DNA of 64,000 nucleotides from Salinisphaera hydrothermalis C41B8 (GCF_000732535.1 NZ_APNK01000002.1:1-64000), one strand, 5' to 3'; positions 7,721-17,167 are shown, counted from the first letter of the stretch. The notes: generated by a model from the sequence alone, not told the origin. Translations and numbers: made by a program.

Positions 7721-10018
7721 TTGATTAACGAATCGCCCGGCAACCCGCCGAGTCATCAAATGTCCTACGAGCCGCGAACCGAGGAGGCGCCCAGCGACGA
7801 AATCGATCTCGTACGCCTCTGGGCGATCCTGTCCGCCGGCAAATGGAAGATAGCGGCGTGCGTGCTGGCCGCTATCGTGCTGGCCGTGTTCTACCTATGG
7901 GCAACCCTACCCACCTACAGCGCGAACGCGTTGTTACAGGTCGAGACGAACCAGCCCGCCTCGCCGTTGCAGGGGCTCACCTCTCAGCTCGGCCAGATCA
8001 CCGGGCAAAGCACGAGCATCGCGGCGCCCGAGATGCAGATCATGAAATCCCGCTCGGTCATTGGCCAGACCGTGCGGGACCTCGGCCTGGATATCGTCGC
8101 CAAACCGGATTATTTCCCCGTGATTGGCCACGCGATAGCGAAAAGCCGCAAGCCGACCAAGGCCAGTGCCGCGGCGGTGCCGGCGAGCCAGGGGTTCTGG
8201 TTTTCGCACTATGCCTGGCAGCCGGCACACATCAAGGTGACGCGCTTCGACGTGCCCCACGCATTGCTCGGCAAACCGTTCGATCTACGCGCGCTGGGCG
8301 ACGGTCAATATGTATTGTATGGCCCCGAGGGGTCGAAGATCCTCAAAGGCCAGGTCGGCAAGGCGGCGAGTGGCCATACGCCCGACGGCCAGGCGGTCGG
8401 GCTTTTCGTGCAAACGTTGCACGTCGCCGCGCCGCCGACGGATTTTACCGTCACGCACAATGCCTGGCTCTCGACGGTCAACGGCCTGTCGAAAAAGCTC
8501 AGCGTCTCCGAGCGGGGTAAGGACACGGGCATTGTCCAAATCGCGTTACAAGGCCACGATCGGCATCACATCACGCAGCTCGTGAACGCCATTGCCAACA
8601 ATTATCTGCAACAGAATGTCGAAGCCCAGTCGGAGCAAGCCAAGAAAAGCCTGGACTTCCTGAACAAGCAGCTACCCAAGCTCAAGTCCGACGTACAGAC
8701 CGCTGAACGTAAGCTCGCGAACTACCAACAAAGCAACGGCCAACCGGTGGACCTGAACGAGGCGGCGCAATCCCTCCTCAAGCAAGGGGTGGATCTGCAA
8801 AACCAGCAGTCCAAGCTCAAGATGAAACTGGCCGAATTGCGCCAGACCTACACCGGCAAGCACCCGGCGCTGGAAGCCGCGCGCGATCAGATGGCGCAAC
8901 TCAAACAACAAGAAAAACAGCTACAAAAGAAGATCAACAAGCTGCCGGACGCCGAAAAAGCCATCCTGCGGCTTAAACGCAACGTGAAAGTCAAGACACA
9001 GCTCTACACCACGTTGCTCGACCGCGCCCAGCAACTGCGTGTCATGAAGGCGGGGACCGTCGGCAACGTGCGTATCGTCGACCCGGCGGTCCCGCCGGTT
9101 AAACCTGTTGCGCCCAGCAAAAAACTGGCGCTGATTCTGGCCGTGCTGCTGGGCGGCATCGTCGGCGTGGGGCTGGTGTTGCTGCAAGCCGCTTTGCGCC
9201 GCGGTATCAACGACCCGAGCGAGATCGAAAACCAGCTTGGCCTGCCGGTTTACGCCGTCGTACCGTTCAGTAATTGGCTGGAACGCCGTGCGCGCAGAGC
9301 TGAAAGGCAAGGGTTGCCGACCCCTGTGCTTGCCCGTGACCATGGCGACGATGTGTCTGTAGAAGCGCTGCGTAGTCTTCGAACTAGCCTGTACTTTGCT
9401 CAGATGGAGTCGGGCAGCAACGTCATCCTGATCACTGGCCCAGCACCCGGCGTCGGTAAGTCGTTCATTAGCGCCAATCTCTCCTGGCTGCTGGGCGACA
9501 CCGGGCAACGCGTTATTGTAGTCGACGCTGATATGCGTAAAGGTCGGCTTCACGCCTTTACTGAAGGGCGGCAACGCGAACCTGGTTTGTCCCAAGTGCT
9601 CACCGGCCAAGTTAAGTTCGAAGATGCGGTGCGCAATATAGGTGAGCAAGACAATGTGCAATTGCTCACCAGTGGTCAGATACCTCCGAACCCGTCCGAG
9701 TTGCTAATGCGGCAGTCATTTGGTGAACTCATCGAGCGGCTCAAACAAGAATACGATCTTGTGATTATCGACGCGCCGCCGATCCTGGCGGTGACAGACG
9801 CCGCCGTCATCGCTGCGGCAACGCCCGGAATTGTCACGTTCATGGTGGCTCGCGCGGGCGTCCATCCTATGGCCGAACTGGAAGAAAGCGTCAAGCGGTT
9901 CTCCCGCCAGGATCGCAAAATCGCGGGTGTGGTGTTCAACGCCTATCGCCAATCACACGCCAAGTCGGCTGGGGTCTATGGCGGCTATTACGAGTACGAA
10001 TACAAGGCCTCCAGCTGA
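7721..10018 (+). CDS. wzc: Wzc-type tyrosine autokinase / polysaccharide co-polymerase
   Basis: A 765-residue PCP-2a BY-kinase. After an acidic N-terminus come TM1 (about 41-63), a long periplasmic Wzz-like domain with coiled-coil heptads (about 290-420) and TM2 (about 468-490). The cytoplasmic kinase has Walker A GPAPGVGKSF (about 572), Walker A' VVDADMRKGR (about 600) and Walker B DLVIIDAPP (about 678), ending in a Tyr cluster, YGGYYEYEY, which is the autophosphorylation tail acted on by Wzb. It sets chain length and gates export through Wza. The likely start is TTG at 7721. The central periplasmic insertion is longer than in the E. coli protein. Confidence 0.94.
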   Translation: MINESPGNPPSHQMSYEPRTEEAPSDEIDLVRLWAILSAGKWKIAACVLAAIVLAVFYLWATLPTYSANALLQVETNQPASPLQGLTSQLGQITGQSTSIAAPEMQIMKSRSVIGQTVRDLGLDIVAKPDYFPVIGHAIAKSRKPTKASAAAVPASQGFWFSHYAWQPAHIKVTRFDVPHALLGKPFDLRALGDGQYVLYGPEGSKILKGQVGKAASGHTPDGQAVGLFVQTLHVAAPPTDFTVTHNAWLSTVNGLSKKLSVSERGKDTGIVQIALQGHDRHHITQLVNAIANNYLQQNVEAQSEQAKKSLDFLNKQLPKLKSDVQTAERKLANYQQSNGQPVDLNEAAQSLLKQGVDLQNQQSKLKMKLAELRQTYTGKHPALEAARDQMAQLKQQEKQLQKKINKLPDAEKAILRLKRNVKVKTQLYTTLLDRAQQLRVMKAGTVGNVRIVDPAVPPVKPVAPSKKLALILAVLLGGIVGVGLVLLQAALRRGINDPSEIENQLGLPVYAVVPFSNWLERRARRAERQGLPTPVLARDHGDDVSVEALRSLRTSLYFAQMESGSNVILITGPAPGVGKSFISANLSWLLGDTGQRVIVVDADMRKGRLHAFTEGRQREPGLSQVLTGQVKFEDAVRNIGEQDNVQLLTSGQIPPNPSELLMRQSFGELIERLKQEYDLVIIDAPPILAVTDAAVIAAATPGIVTFMVARAGVHPMAELEESVKRFSRQDRKIAGVVFNAYRQSHAKSAGVYGGYYEYEYKASS

Positions 10019-10565
10019 GTAAGCGGTAAAGTTGAACGCGGTGGTCGGCGAGATTCGCAAGGAAACGTGTGGGAATTACCTGTTGGCAAGCAACCGATTA
10101 TCGCAATGCTGGCGCGGCAACTCCTTTAGGAGCGGCGCCCGCCGCGATGGAACGTTCCGCCGTGCCACGCCGAACCTCGAATCAACCGGATCGCAGCTTC
10201 TACAGGTGGCCAAGTCAGCCCCGAGGCTGATCGAAACCCTGTCGGCGAATCGATATCGTGGTCTACGACCGCCGGGGGGCTACGTGCGATCGACGCCCAT
10301 GCAGGGCAAGCTGGGGTCCCCTTGTGGGCGCGATCACGTCGGCCACCCCGGAGATCTGGCGACGGCGCTTGAACGCTCATGCCGGTTTAGCCAACGTATG
10401 AATAGCCATCACAGTGCCATTCGCAATTATGGCGTGACGCGGCGCGCCTCGGGGCCGATCTGTCCGAAAGCGTTTTGGTTGACGGAAAAACGAATTCAAA
10501 ACGGGGTCAAAGCTGGTGCGGATCCCTGCTTACTCACCGAAAAACCACAACCTGAAGCTCAAGAT
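10019..10565 (+). other. 547-bp stretch with no recognisable gene
   Basis: The frame of the downstream sqdB-like gene stays open back to 10032, but the extra 178 codons have no family character (Arg/Ser-rich, low hydrophobicity) and the downstream ATG begins a complete Rossmann domain. No frame on either strand shows a protein I recognise, and no palindrome of the dispersed family is present. It may be a decayed gene or an untranslated leader. Confidence 0.5.
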
Positions 10566-11795
10566 ATGAAAATATTGATTCTCGGTGGCGATGGATTTTG
10601 CGGCTGGCCCACGGCCCTACATCTATCGTCTTTAGGTCACGAAATCGCAATCGTGGACAACCTCTCCCGTCGCCAGATCGACATCGAGCTCGAATGCGAA
10701 TCACTCACGCCTATCCGGCCGATGGGCGAGCGCCTGCGGGCATGGAGGGAAGTATCGGGCCGAGAGATTTTATTTTATAACTTCAGCGTTGCGCGTAATT
10801 ATCAGCGCCTGCTTGATCTGATCAACGGCTGGCAGCCGCATGCTGTGGTCCATTTCGCCGAGCAGCGCGCTGCGCCGTATTCGATGAAGTCGAGCCGGCA
10901 CAAGCGCTATACGGTGGACAACAATCTCAACGGCACCAATAACCTGTTGGCGGCGATTGTCGAAAGCGGTCTGGATATCCATGTGGCTCATCTGGGCACC
11001 ATGGGCGTCTACGGCTATGGCACCGCGGGCATGAAGATTCCGGAAGGCTATCTCACAGTCAAGGTCGAAACAGAAGACGGTGAGTTAGTTGAGAACGAGA
11101 TCCTGTATCCGCCCAACCCCGGCAGCATCTACCACATGACGAAAACCCAGGATCAGCTCCTGTTCGCGTACTACAATAAAAACGATCACGTTCGCGTAAC
11201 CGACCTGCACCAGGGTATTGTTTGGGGCACGCAGACAGCGGAAACGCGGCACGATGAGCGGTTGATCAACCGTTTTGATTACGATGGCGACTACGGCACC
11301 GTGCTTAACCGTTTTCTCATGCAAGCGGCGGTAGGCTACCACCTGACGGTCCACGGCACCGGTGGCCAAACGCGGGCATTCATCCATATCCAGGACACGG
11401 TGCGCTGTATCCAGCTTGCGCTGGAAAATCCGCCCGACAGCGGCGACAAGGTGCACATTCTTAATCAGATGACGGAGACGCATCGAGTCCGGGACTTGGC
11501 TCGCATGGTTACGGAGCGGACCGGCGTGGAAGCCGAGTATCTGGACAATCCGCGCAATGAAGCCGACGAGAACGAGCTGCACGTGGCGAACGACCGCTTT
11601 CTGCACTTGGGCCTGGAACCGATAACGCTAGGCGAAGGCCTGATGGAAGAGGTGACGGAGGTCGCGCGCAAATACGCTCATCGCTGCGACAAGAGCAAGA
11701 TTCCGTGTGTGTCGTTGTGGCGCAGTCAGCCTGAGTCATCGATGCAACCGTCAGATGCCAGCGATGCGTACCCTACTCATCCTGACAACGGCTAA
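10566..11795 (+). CDS. sqdB: UDP-sulfoquinovose synthase (SQD1/SqdB type)
   Basis: A 409-residue extended SDR enzyme. It matches plant SQD1 and bacterial SqdB almost block for block: GGDGFCGWPTALHL, VDNLSRR, ESLTPI, VVHFAEQRAAPYSM, HLGTMGVYG (catalytic Thr), SIYHMTK (Tyr-x3-Lys), TDLHQGIVWG, FDYDGDYGTVLNRF, QAAVGYHLTVHGTGGQTR and NQMTE. The enzyme makes UDP-sulfoquinovose from UDP-glucose and sulfite. ATG 10566 begins directly at the dinucleotide fold; an upstream open extension is not conserved. Sulfolipid genes (sqdC/sqdX) are absent nearby, and the gene lies between wzc and wzx, so the sugar is probably built into the exported polysaccharide (inference). A C-terminal extension after VSLWR is unconserved. 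Confidence 0.9.
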   Translation: MKILILGGDGFCGWPTALHLSSLGHEIAIVDNLSRRQIDIELECESLTPIRPMGERLRAWREVSGREILFYNFSVARNYQRLLDLINGWQPHAVVHFAEQRAAPYSMKSSRHKRYTVDNNLNGTNNLLAAIVESGLDIHVAHLGTMGVYGYGTAGMKIPEGYLTVKVETEDGELVENEILYPPNPGSIYHMTKTQDQLLFAYYNKNDHVRVTDLHQGIVWGTQTAETRHDERLINRFDYDGDYGTVLNRFLMQAAVGYHLTVHGTGGQTRAFIHIQDTVRCIQLALENPPDSGDKVHILNQMTETHRVRDLARMVTERTGVEAEYLDNPRNEADENELHVANDRFLHLGLEPITLGEGLMEEVTEVARKYAHRCDKSKIPCVSLWRSQPESSMQPSDASDAYPTHPDNG

Positions 11796-11840
11796 GACAG
11801 GCACATCGGCAATATCTTGGTGGTGAAGAGTATGTGATTC

Positions 11841-13121
11841 ATGCGACGAGCGATTTTCTACACCACAGGCACGCAACTGCTGATCCAGCTCATAGGCTTG
11901 GGCACGGGAGTGTTGGTGGCGCGCCTGCTTGGGCCCGATGGTCGCGGTGCACTCGCCGCGGTCATTAGCTGGACATCCATGTTTGCTTATCTAGGTAACC
12001 TTGGTTTGCCGGTCGCGATAACGTATGCGTCTGCACGCTACCCGATGCAACGACATCAATTGCTGGGTAATGCGACGGTGCTGGCAGCCTGCCAGTGGGT
12101 GTTTCTTGGATTGTTGGGCTGGTTGGTGCTTCCCGGGGCGCTGGCTGGTCATGGCGCTGCCCTCGGTAATCTGGCGGTGTTGTATTTGTGCGCGTACCTG
12201 CCGCTCAATCTGTTGACGCTATATGCCAATGCGATTCAGCAGGGGGCGGGGCGCTATGCGTCCTTTAATGCCGTGCGAGTGAGCGTGCCTTTAGGTTATG
12301 CGCTGATCTTGCTGGGACTGTGGATGACGCACCACATCCGAGTAACCACCGTTGTCACTGCCAATCTCGCAAGTAATGCCCTCGCGGCGATTCTTGCGTT
12401 GTCGCTCACGGTGCCCATGCTGTTACGGCTGTGTCGACAAGTTGAAACACGCTGGTTTGACAGGAAAAGCCTGCGCCGCGAGCTGAGATATGGCGTTTCA
12501 GCCCAACTGGGTACGCTGCAACCCTTCACCGGCTTACGGATCGACGTGTTGGCGCTTACCTTGTTGGTTTCTACGCACGATATTGGCCTGTACATCGCAG
12601 CGCTGGCGGCCGCCAACCTCATTCGTGCACAGGGTTTTGCCCTGGGGCAGGTGGTGCTGCCCGAAATTGCCAAGTGTGGCAACGCTGCAGACCAATGGCG
12701 GGTGCTTCGTCGCTTCCTCCTGCTGGCGGCAGGTGGGGGCACTCTGGCTACGGTTGTCGTCATGTTTTGGGCTGTCGACCTGTTGCGACTCGTATACGGC
12801 GAGGCGTTCACTGCGGCGGCCCTCATGCTTAAAATCCTCTGTATCGCAGGTACGCTCGGCGCCTTATACAGGGTGATTGCGGACGGCCTGCGTGGCATGG
12901 GCCTGCCCATGGTATCGACCATTGCTGAACTGGTCGGCCTCACGATTGGGGTGGTTACGCTTATTGTCTGCGTGCCGACATGGGGGCAAGAAGGTGCCGC
13001 CTATGGTGTCCTTGCTGCGTCCGCAACGTCCCTGTGTGTAGCCGTGTGGATGGCGTTTCGAGCGCGACGTATTGCTCTCGGCGGGGGAGAAGTCGCCATG
13101 TCTGGAGGAGCTTCAACATGA
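11841..13121 (+). CDS. wzx: Wzx-type lipid-linked oligosaccharide flippase
   Basis: A 426-residue polytopic membrane protein with roughly twelve hydrophobic segments and the opening typical of MOP-superfamily polysaccharide flippases (GTQLLIQLIGLGTGVLVARLLG followed by GRGALAAV). It would flip undecaprenyl-linked repeat units across the inner membrane before polymerisation by Wzy. It is the only flippase candidate in the locus, lies 45 bases after sqdB, and its last codons overlap a short following frame. Confidence 0.85.
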   Translation: MRRAIFYTTGTQLLIQLIGLGTGVLVARLLGPDGRGALAAVISWTSMFAYLGNLGLPVAITYASARYPMQRHQLLGNATVLAACQWVFLGLLGWLVLPGALAGHGAALGNLAVLYLCAYLPLNLLTLYANAIQQGAGRYASFNAVRVSVPLGYALILLGLWMTHHIRVTTVVTANLASNALAAILALSLTVPMLLRLCRQVETRWFDRKSLRRELRYGVSAQLGTLQPFTGLRIDVLALTLLVSTHDIGLYIAALAAANLIRAQGFALGQVVLPEIAKCGNAADQWRVLRRFLLLAAGGGTLATVVVMFWAVDLLRLVYGEAFTAAALMLKILCIAGTLGALYRVIADGLRGMGLPMVSTIAELVGLTIGVVTLIVCVPTWGQEGAAYGVLAASATSLCVAVWMAFRARRIALGGGEVAMSGGAST

Positions 13122-13387
13122 ATCACGCAAAGGCTTCAGGCCGTATGCTCCTGCTGTGTGGAACATTGTCCACCGTGCTGGTTACGACGCTGCTGGCCAT
13201 GGCGGGCAGTCGCTTTCCTCTCGGCGCCAGATTCACTCCACACTCATCACATCCGCTAAGTGGGCGATCCCGAATTCATAATGATCTTAATCATCAACAG
13301 TTCTTTTCCCGAGTTGAATCAATTGGCCGCAGGTTTGGCCGAAATGAACGTCCTCTCGTGCTACGTCCGCCCATATACCAATCTTGA
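13118..13387 (+). CDS. possible small membrane or secreted peptide, or gene relic
   Basis: An ATGA overlap with the wzx stop opens an 89-codon frame starting MNHAKASGRMLLLCGTLSTV, with one hydrophobic segment (residues 10-28) that could be a signal anchor. The rest is basic and unremarkable, and the last ~100 bases overlap the start of the following glycosyltransferase. It may be the 5' end of a lost gene. No family recognised. Confidence 0.25.
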   Translation: MNHAKASGRMLLLCGTLSTVLVTTLLAMAGSRFPLGARFTPHSSHPLSGRSRIHNDLNHQQFFSRVESIGRRFGRNERPLVLRPPIYQS

Positions 13388-14537
13388 TCGGTGGGGGGAA
13401 CATTTATTGGAGCGAGTGCCTGTCCTAGGCAGCATATATGTGAAGTCCTTCGGTAGGCGTCGCATGCCAGAAGGACTAAATGCCACGCATGTGCGGCAGG
13501 TAGGTCTAGGTTGGGATTTTACATTGGCCTTGTGGTCAAAGCTTCCTGCTTGGATACCATTTCATCGGTCACTGCGCGGGCGAATCATTTATCTGCTCGG
13601 AAGCGCGGTCGAGCGTTCTGGAGCTCACGCGTCGAGGGATTCGACCGTAACGGCGGTGGTGGCTACTTGGGGCTGCGCCGAGTCAGCATTTCGGATAGCG
13701 AAGGAGCGGGGTGCTGTTTGCGTACTCAACTATTCGTTAGCCCATCATGCCTTCACCCGCCGCTATCTGCAGGATGAAGCCGCTCGCGAACCTGAGTTCG
13801 CCGCCACCCTGAACAGCCATGAGCGACCCGCTTGGCAGATGGAACAGTTGGATCGGGAGATTGAGCTGGCTGACCATATTCTGGTTGGCTCAAGCTTCGT
13901 TCGCGACACGTTCATTTCCGAAGGCGTGCCTATGGAAAAGTTGGAGGTAATTCCTTACGGGGTGGATACGTCTCTATTCCACCCCGACGGGCGAAGGCAG
14001 GCACAAGATGAAAGCTTTAATATCGTTTTTGTCGGACAATTGAGCCAGCGAAAGGGCCTTTCCTATCTGCTTAAGGCCTATCAGGAGATTCGCGATCAGA
14101 ACACCTCACTGACCTTGGTCGGCCAGATGCAGGACGATGGTTCGGCACTGAAGCCATGGAGGCACTTGCTCCGGCATGTACCTCATCTGCCACGCGCACA
14201 GCTTGCCGAGGTATTGCAGTGCGCGGATGTGTTTGTATTTCCCACACTTGTCGAGGGGATGCCGCTTTCCGTCGTTGAGGCAATGGCCAGCGGCCTACCC
14301 GTGGTGACCACGCCGAATGGGCCAGGCGACATCGTTCGCGACGGCGTAGAGGGGTATATCATTCCGCCCCGCGACGTCGATGCCCTAGTGGCTCGACTGC
14401 GCCAGCTCAAGGGTGATAAAGCATTACTTCAATCTATGGGAGACAACGCGGTGAAGCGATCAAAAGCCTTCACTTGGACCGTCTACAGGAAAACTGTAGT
14501 GGCACGCGTGTCGGAATGGGCTGGATTGCAACGCTGA
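13281..14537 (+). CDS. family 4 glycosyltransferase
   Basis: A 418-residue GT-B enzyme starting at ATG 13281 (MILIINSSFPEL). The C-terminal donor domain has the standard GT4 landmarks: VIPYGVDTSLFHP, IVFVGQLSQRKGLSYLLKAY, and the sugar-nucleotide motif EGMPLSVVEAMASGLPVV with its E-x7-E pattern, then GDIVRDGVEGYII. It would transfer a sugar from a nucleotide donor to the growing lipid-linked repeat unit on the cytoplasmic side. The specific sugar and linkage cannot be told from sequence. Confidence 0.88.
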   Translation: MILIINSSFPELNQLAAGLAEMNVLSCYVRPYTNLDRWGEHLLERVPVLGSIYVKSFGRRRMPEGLNATHVRQVGLGWDFTLALWSKLPAWIPFHRSLRGRIIYLLGSAVERSGAHASRDSTVTAVVATWGCAESAFRIAKERGAVCVLNYSLAHHAFTRRYLQDEAAREPEFAATLNSHERPAWQMEQLDREIELADHILVGSSFVRDTFISEGVPMEKLEVIPYGVDTSLFHPDGRRQAQDESFNIVFVGQLSQRKGLSYLLKAYQEIRDQNTSLTLVGQMQDDGSALKPWRHLLRHVPHLPRAQLAEVLQCADVFVFPTLVEGMPLSVVEAMASGLPVVTTPNGPGDIVRDGVEGYIIPPRDVDALVARLRQLKGDKALLQSMGDNAVKRSKAFTWTVYRKTVVARVSEWAGLQR

Positions 14538-14589
14538 CACGCACAAGAGCCTACAATTTCGCACAGCCAACCCTCTTTCCTATTGTCTG

Positions 14590-15738
14590 ATGAGCGTAAA
14601 ATTCCGAAACAAACCTGTGGTTGTTTATTGGAACAACATCCCCTCGCCCTACATGGTCGAGCGATTCAACGCCTTGGCCGACCGGGATGCCTTCGATTTT
14701 GAGGCCTGGTTCAACGACCGAGTGGAGCCGGATCGCAGCTGGACTGTGGACGAGAGTACCTGGCGGTTTCGTTATCGCTACGTGCCCAGCACGCGCCTCG
14801 CGGGGAGGATATTGCATTGGCCTTGGCTGGTGTTGGGGCGTCGGCCCGATGTATTGGTAAGCCTGTATGCAGAGCCGTCGTTCCTGATTGGCTGGGCTCT
14901 GGCCAGGTTGCGCGGCGCGAAAACGGCGTTTTGGTGCCAAGTCACGATGGATCGTTGGGTGACGCGAAAGGCTTGGAAGAATTCAGTTAAAAAATTGGTG
15001 TTCCCGCGTGTCGACGCGACGTTGGGCAGTGGCGAGCAAAGCCGCACCTTTGCCATGCAGTTTGGTACCCCTGCTGACAGGGCCATGTGCCTGCCGCATT
15101 CGATCGATGTTACTCACTATATGAGTGGAGCTATCGAAGCGCGGCCTGACAGAAATATATTGCGGGCTGATCTGCAGCTTAAGGGTACGACCTTCATCTA
15201 CGTCGGACGCCTTTGGTGGGGGAAGGGTGTCAACTATTTGCTGGACGCGTTCGCCATGGTGCAGCGTCAGAGCGCCGAGGAAGTGAGTTTGCTGCTCGTC
15301 GGCGATGGGTCGGAGGAAGCTGCACTACGGGAAACTTGTACTGCGCGGGGTATCCGCAACGTGGTGTTTGCGGGCTTCAAACAAAAGCCGGAGTTGCCCG
15401 AGTATTACGCCGCCTCCGATGTGTTCGTGTTTCCGACGCTGGGCGATCCCTATGGTCTGGTGGTGGATGAGGCCATGGCCTGTCGATTGCCCGTGATCAG
15501 CACCAGCGCAGCCGGTGAGATTCGCGATCGCGTCGAGGAAGGTGTCAACGGCTATATCGTGCGGCCGGAAGATAGTGCCGTGCTGGCGTCGGCGATGCTT
15601 AAACTGAGTCAGGACGAGGGCCTGCGCGAACGCATGGGGCAGGTGTCTGCGGAAAAAATCCAGTGTCACACGCCGGAAAAATGGGCCGAGGATTTCGAGC
15701 ACATTGTTGCGACATTGCTGGCGGAGAAATCACGGTGA
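14590..15738 (+). CDS. family 4 glycosyltransferase
   Basis: A 382-residue GT-B glycosyltransferase. The N-terminal acceptor domain begins VVVYWNNIPSPYMVERFNAL; the donor domain has FIYVGRLWWGKGVNYLLDAF, LLLVGDGSEE and the E-x7-E motif within DPYGLVVDEAMACRLPVI. Its stop overlaps the GTG start of the FkbM methyltransferase gene, so the two are translationally coupled. A decayed partial copy of this gene's first ~310 bases lies about 4.4 kb downstream (18974-19312), showing that this part of the locus was duplicated or replaced. Confidence 0.88.
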   Translation: MSVKFRNKPVVVYWNNIPSPYMVERFNALADRDAFDFEAWFNDRVEPDRSWTVDESTWRFRYRYVPSTRLAGRILHWPWLVLGRRPDVLVSLYAEPSFLIGWALARLRGAKTAFWCQVTMDRWVTRKAWKNSVKKLVFPRVDATLGSGEQSRTFAMQFGTPADRAMCLPHSIDVTHYMSGAIEARPDRNILRADLQLKGTTFIYVGRLWWGKGVNYLLDAFAMVQRQSAEEVSLLLVGDGSEEAALRETCTARGIRNVVFAGFKQKPELPEYYAASDVFVFPTLGDPYGLVVDEAMACRLPVISTSAAGEIRDRVEEGVNGYIVRPEDSAVLASAMLKLSQDEGLRERMGQVSAEKIQCHTPEKWAEDFEHIVATLLAEKSR

Positions 15739-16625
15739 AACTCTTTGCACCATGGCAGACCATTCGTCACTACTTGAGTCATCCATTGGGCCGTCGTGAC
15801 CGTGTGGGTACGCTGCGTCGGATGTTTCGCTGGCAAGTAGGCAGTCGTCTGCTGCAGCAGCCCTGTGCAATGCCTTTTATGGGCGAAACACGGCTGCTCG
15901 TTCGCAGGGGCATGCACGGCGCAACAGGCAATGTGTACGTCGGACTGATGGAGTTCGAAGACATGGCATTCGTTCTGCACTTTCTTCGTGCGGATGACGT
16001 GTTCCTCGATGTCGGCGCCAATGTCGGTGTCTACAGCATCCTGGCGGCCAGCCGTGGTGCGGATGTGCTAGCGATGGAGCCGGTGCCTTCGACGTTTGAA
16101 TGGTTGCTTGATAACGTCTATTTCAATCGTTTCAACGATCGGATCGTTGCACGGAATATCGGCGTGGGACGTGAATCTGGTCAGGTGAGATTTACGAGTG
16201 ATGTGGGGGGGGCGACTAATCACGTATTGACTGAAGCGGATGCGATCGGCAATGCAGTCGAGGTGCCCGTTTTGCCTCTTGACGATCTAGCGACCGAGGC
16301 GGCGATGCTGAAGATAGACGTCGAGGGTTTTGAGGCGGAAGTCATCCAAGGGTCAAAAGATTTGCTCGCTACCGACGCCTTAAAGGCAGTGTTGATCGAA
16401 CTGAATGGCCTGGGCGCACGCTACGGCTTCAACGATGAAGACATTCACCATCAAATGGGGGGTTACGGTTTTGTGCCAATGCGCTATGACCCCTTCACCC
16501 GCGCACTGACGCGGCTATCTGGTCGCAACAAGAGCGGAAACACACTTTATATTCGGCCATCCGTATCGCTAGAGCAAAGGTTGCGCGCTGCCCCGGCTGT
16601 AACATTTGGAAGTGCGACATTTTGA
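15735..16625 (+). CDS. FkbM-family SAM-dependent methyltransferase
   Basis: A 296-residue protein with a SAM-binding Rossmann motif FLDVGANVGVYS near residue 90, followed by AMEPVPSTFEWLLDNV and LPLDDL..EAAMLKIDVEGFEAEVI, the characteristic FkbM segments. Such enzymes O-methylate sugars in capsules and O-antigens. GTG 15735 is chosen because it overlaps the preceding stop (GTGA) and gives a full-length start (VKLFAPWQTIRHYL). A second, broken FkbM gene lies at 22.3 kb in the same locus. Confidence 0.85.
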   Translation: MKLFAPWQTIRHYLSHPLGRRDRVGTLRRMFRWQVGSRLLQQPCAMPFMGETRLLVRRGMHGATGNVYVGLMEFEDMAFVLHFLRADDVFLDVGANVGVYSILAASRGADVLAMEPVPSTFEWLLDNVYFNRFNDRIVARNIGVGRESGQVRFTSDVGGATNHVLTEADAIGNAVEVPVLPLDDLATEAAMLKIDVEGFEAEVIQGSKDLLATDALKAVLIELNGLGARYGFNDEDIHHQMGGYGFVPMRYDPFTRALTRLSGRNKSGNTLYIRPSVSLEQRLRAAPAVTFGSATF

Positions 16626-16830
16626 ACGAGGGAAATTCAAATATGCGGGTATCGCGCAGACCCCCCCCGCCTCGCAGACTTGTTCGGCGATATCGCGGCT
16701 GTCGCTGCGAGCGACGCACAGTCAGGAGCCTCTATACAGAGCCAATGCAGAGAAGGTTCATGGCGATACGCTGGGAAAAAATGCTCCGACGAACTCGAGC
16801 ATATCTACGAGAGAGCGTTGGCAGTGGAAT
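16626..16830 (+). pseudogene. C-terminal fragment of a glycosyltransferase, cut by the IS3 element
   Basis: One frame reads RLADLFGDIAAVAASDAQ...CREGSWRYAGKKCSDELEH + IYERAL, the usual C-terminal helix of GT4 enzymes (R-x-x-S-W-x-x-x-x-x-x-E-L-x-x-I-Y). There is no N-terminal part: the frame opens right after the fkbM stop. Removing the IS and one copy of the GAAT duplication restores the ending AVESR-stop at 18036-18038, so the IS struck a gene that had already lost its 5' part. Confidence 0.6.
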
Positions 16831-16900
16831 GGTAATCCCCCCAGAAAAGAGTGCAGGTCAAAAGTGGAATTTTCTCGTAATCTAACCCGAGGAGGTTCCC

Positions 16901-17167
16901 GTGAAGACATCGCGTTATACCGACAGCCAGATTCTGGCGATCTTGAAGCAGGCCGAGGCCGGCACGCCCGTACCGCAGCTGTGCCGTGAGCACGGCATGA
17001 GCTCCGCCACGTTCTACAAGTGGCGCAGCAAGTATGGCGGCATGGACGCCTCGCTCATGGCCCGCATGAAAGAGCTGGAGGACGAGAACCGCCGGCTCAA
17101 GAAGATGTACGCCGAGGAGCGGCTCAAGGCCGAGATCGTGCAGGAAGCCCTGGCAAAAAAATGGTGA
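16901..17167 (+). CDS. IS3-family transposase OrfA
   Basis: An 88-residue helix-turn-helix protein ([40 protein letters not shown]) with a C-terminal leucine-zipper-like region ([18 protein letters not shown]). It recognises the IS ends. AGGAGG lies eight bases before the ATG. Near its 3' end the heptamer A_AAA_AAA at 17155-17161, read in the orfA frame, provides a programmed -1 frameshift to make the OrfAB transposase. Confidence 0.95.
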   Translation: MKTSRYTDSQILAILKQAEAGTPVPQLCREHGMSSATFYKWRSKYGGMDASLMARMKELEDENRRLKKMYAEERLKAEIVQEALAKKW

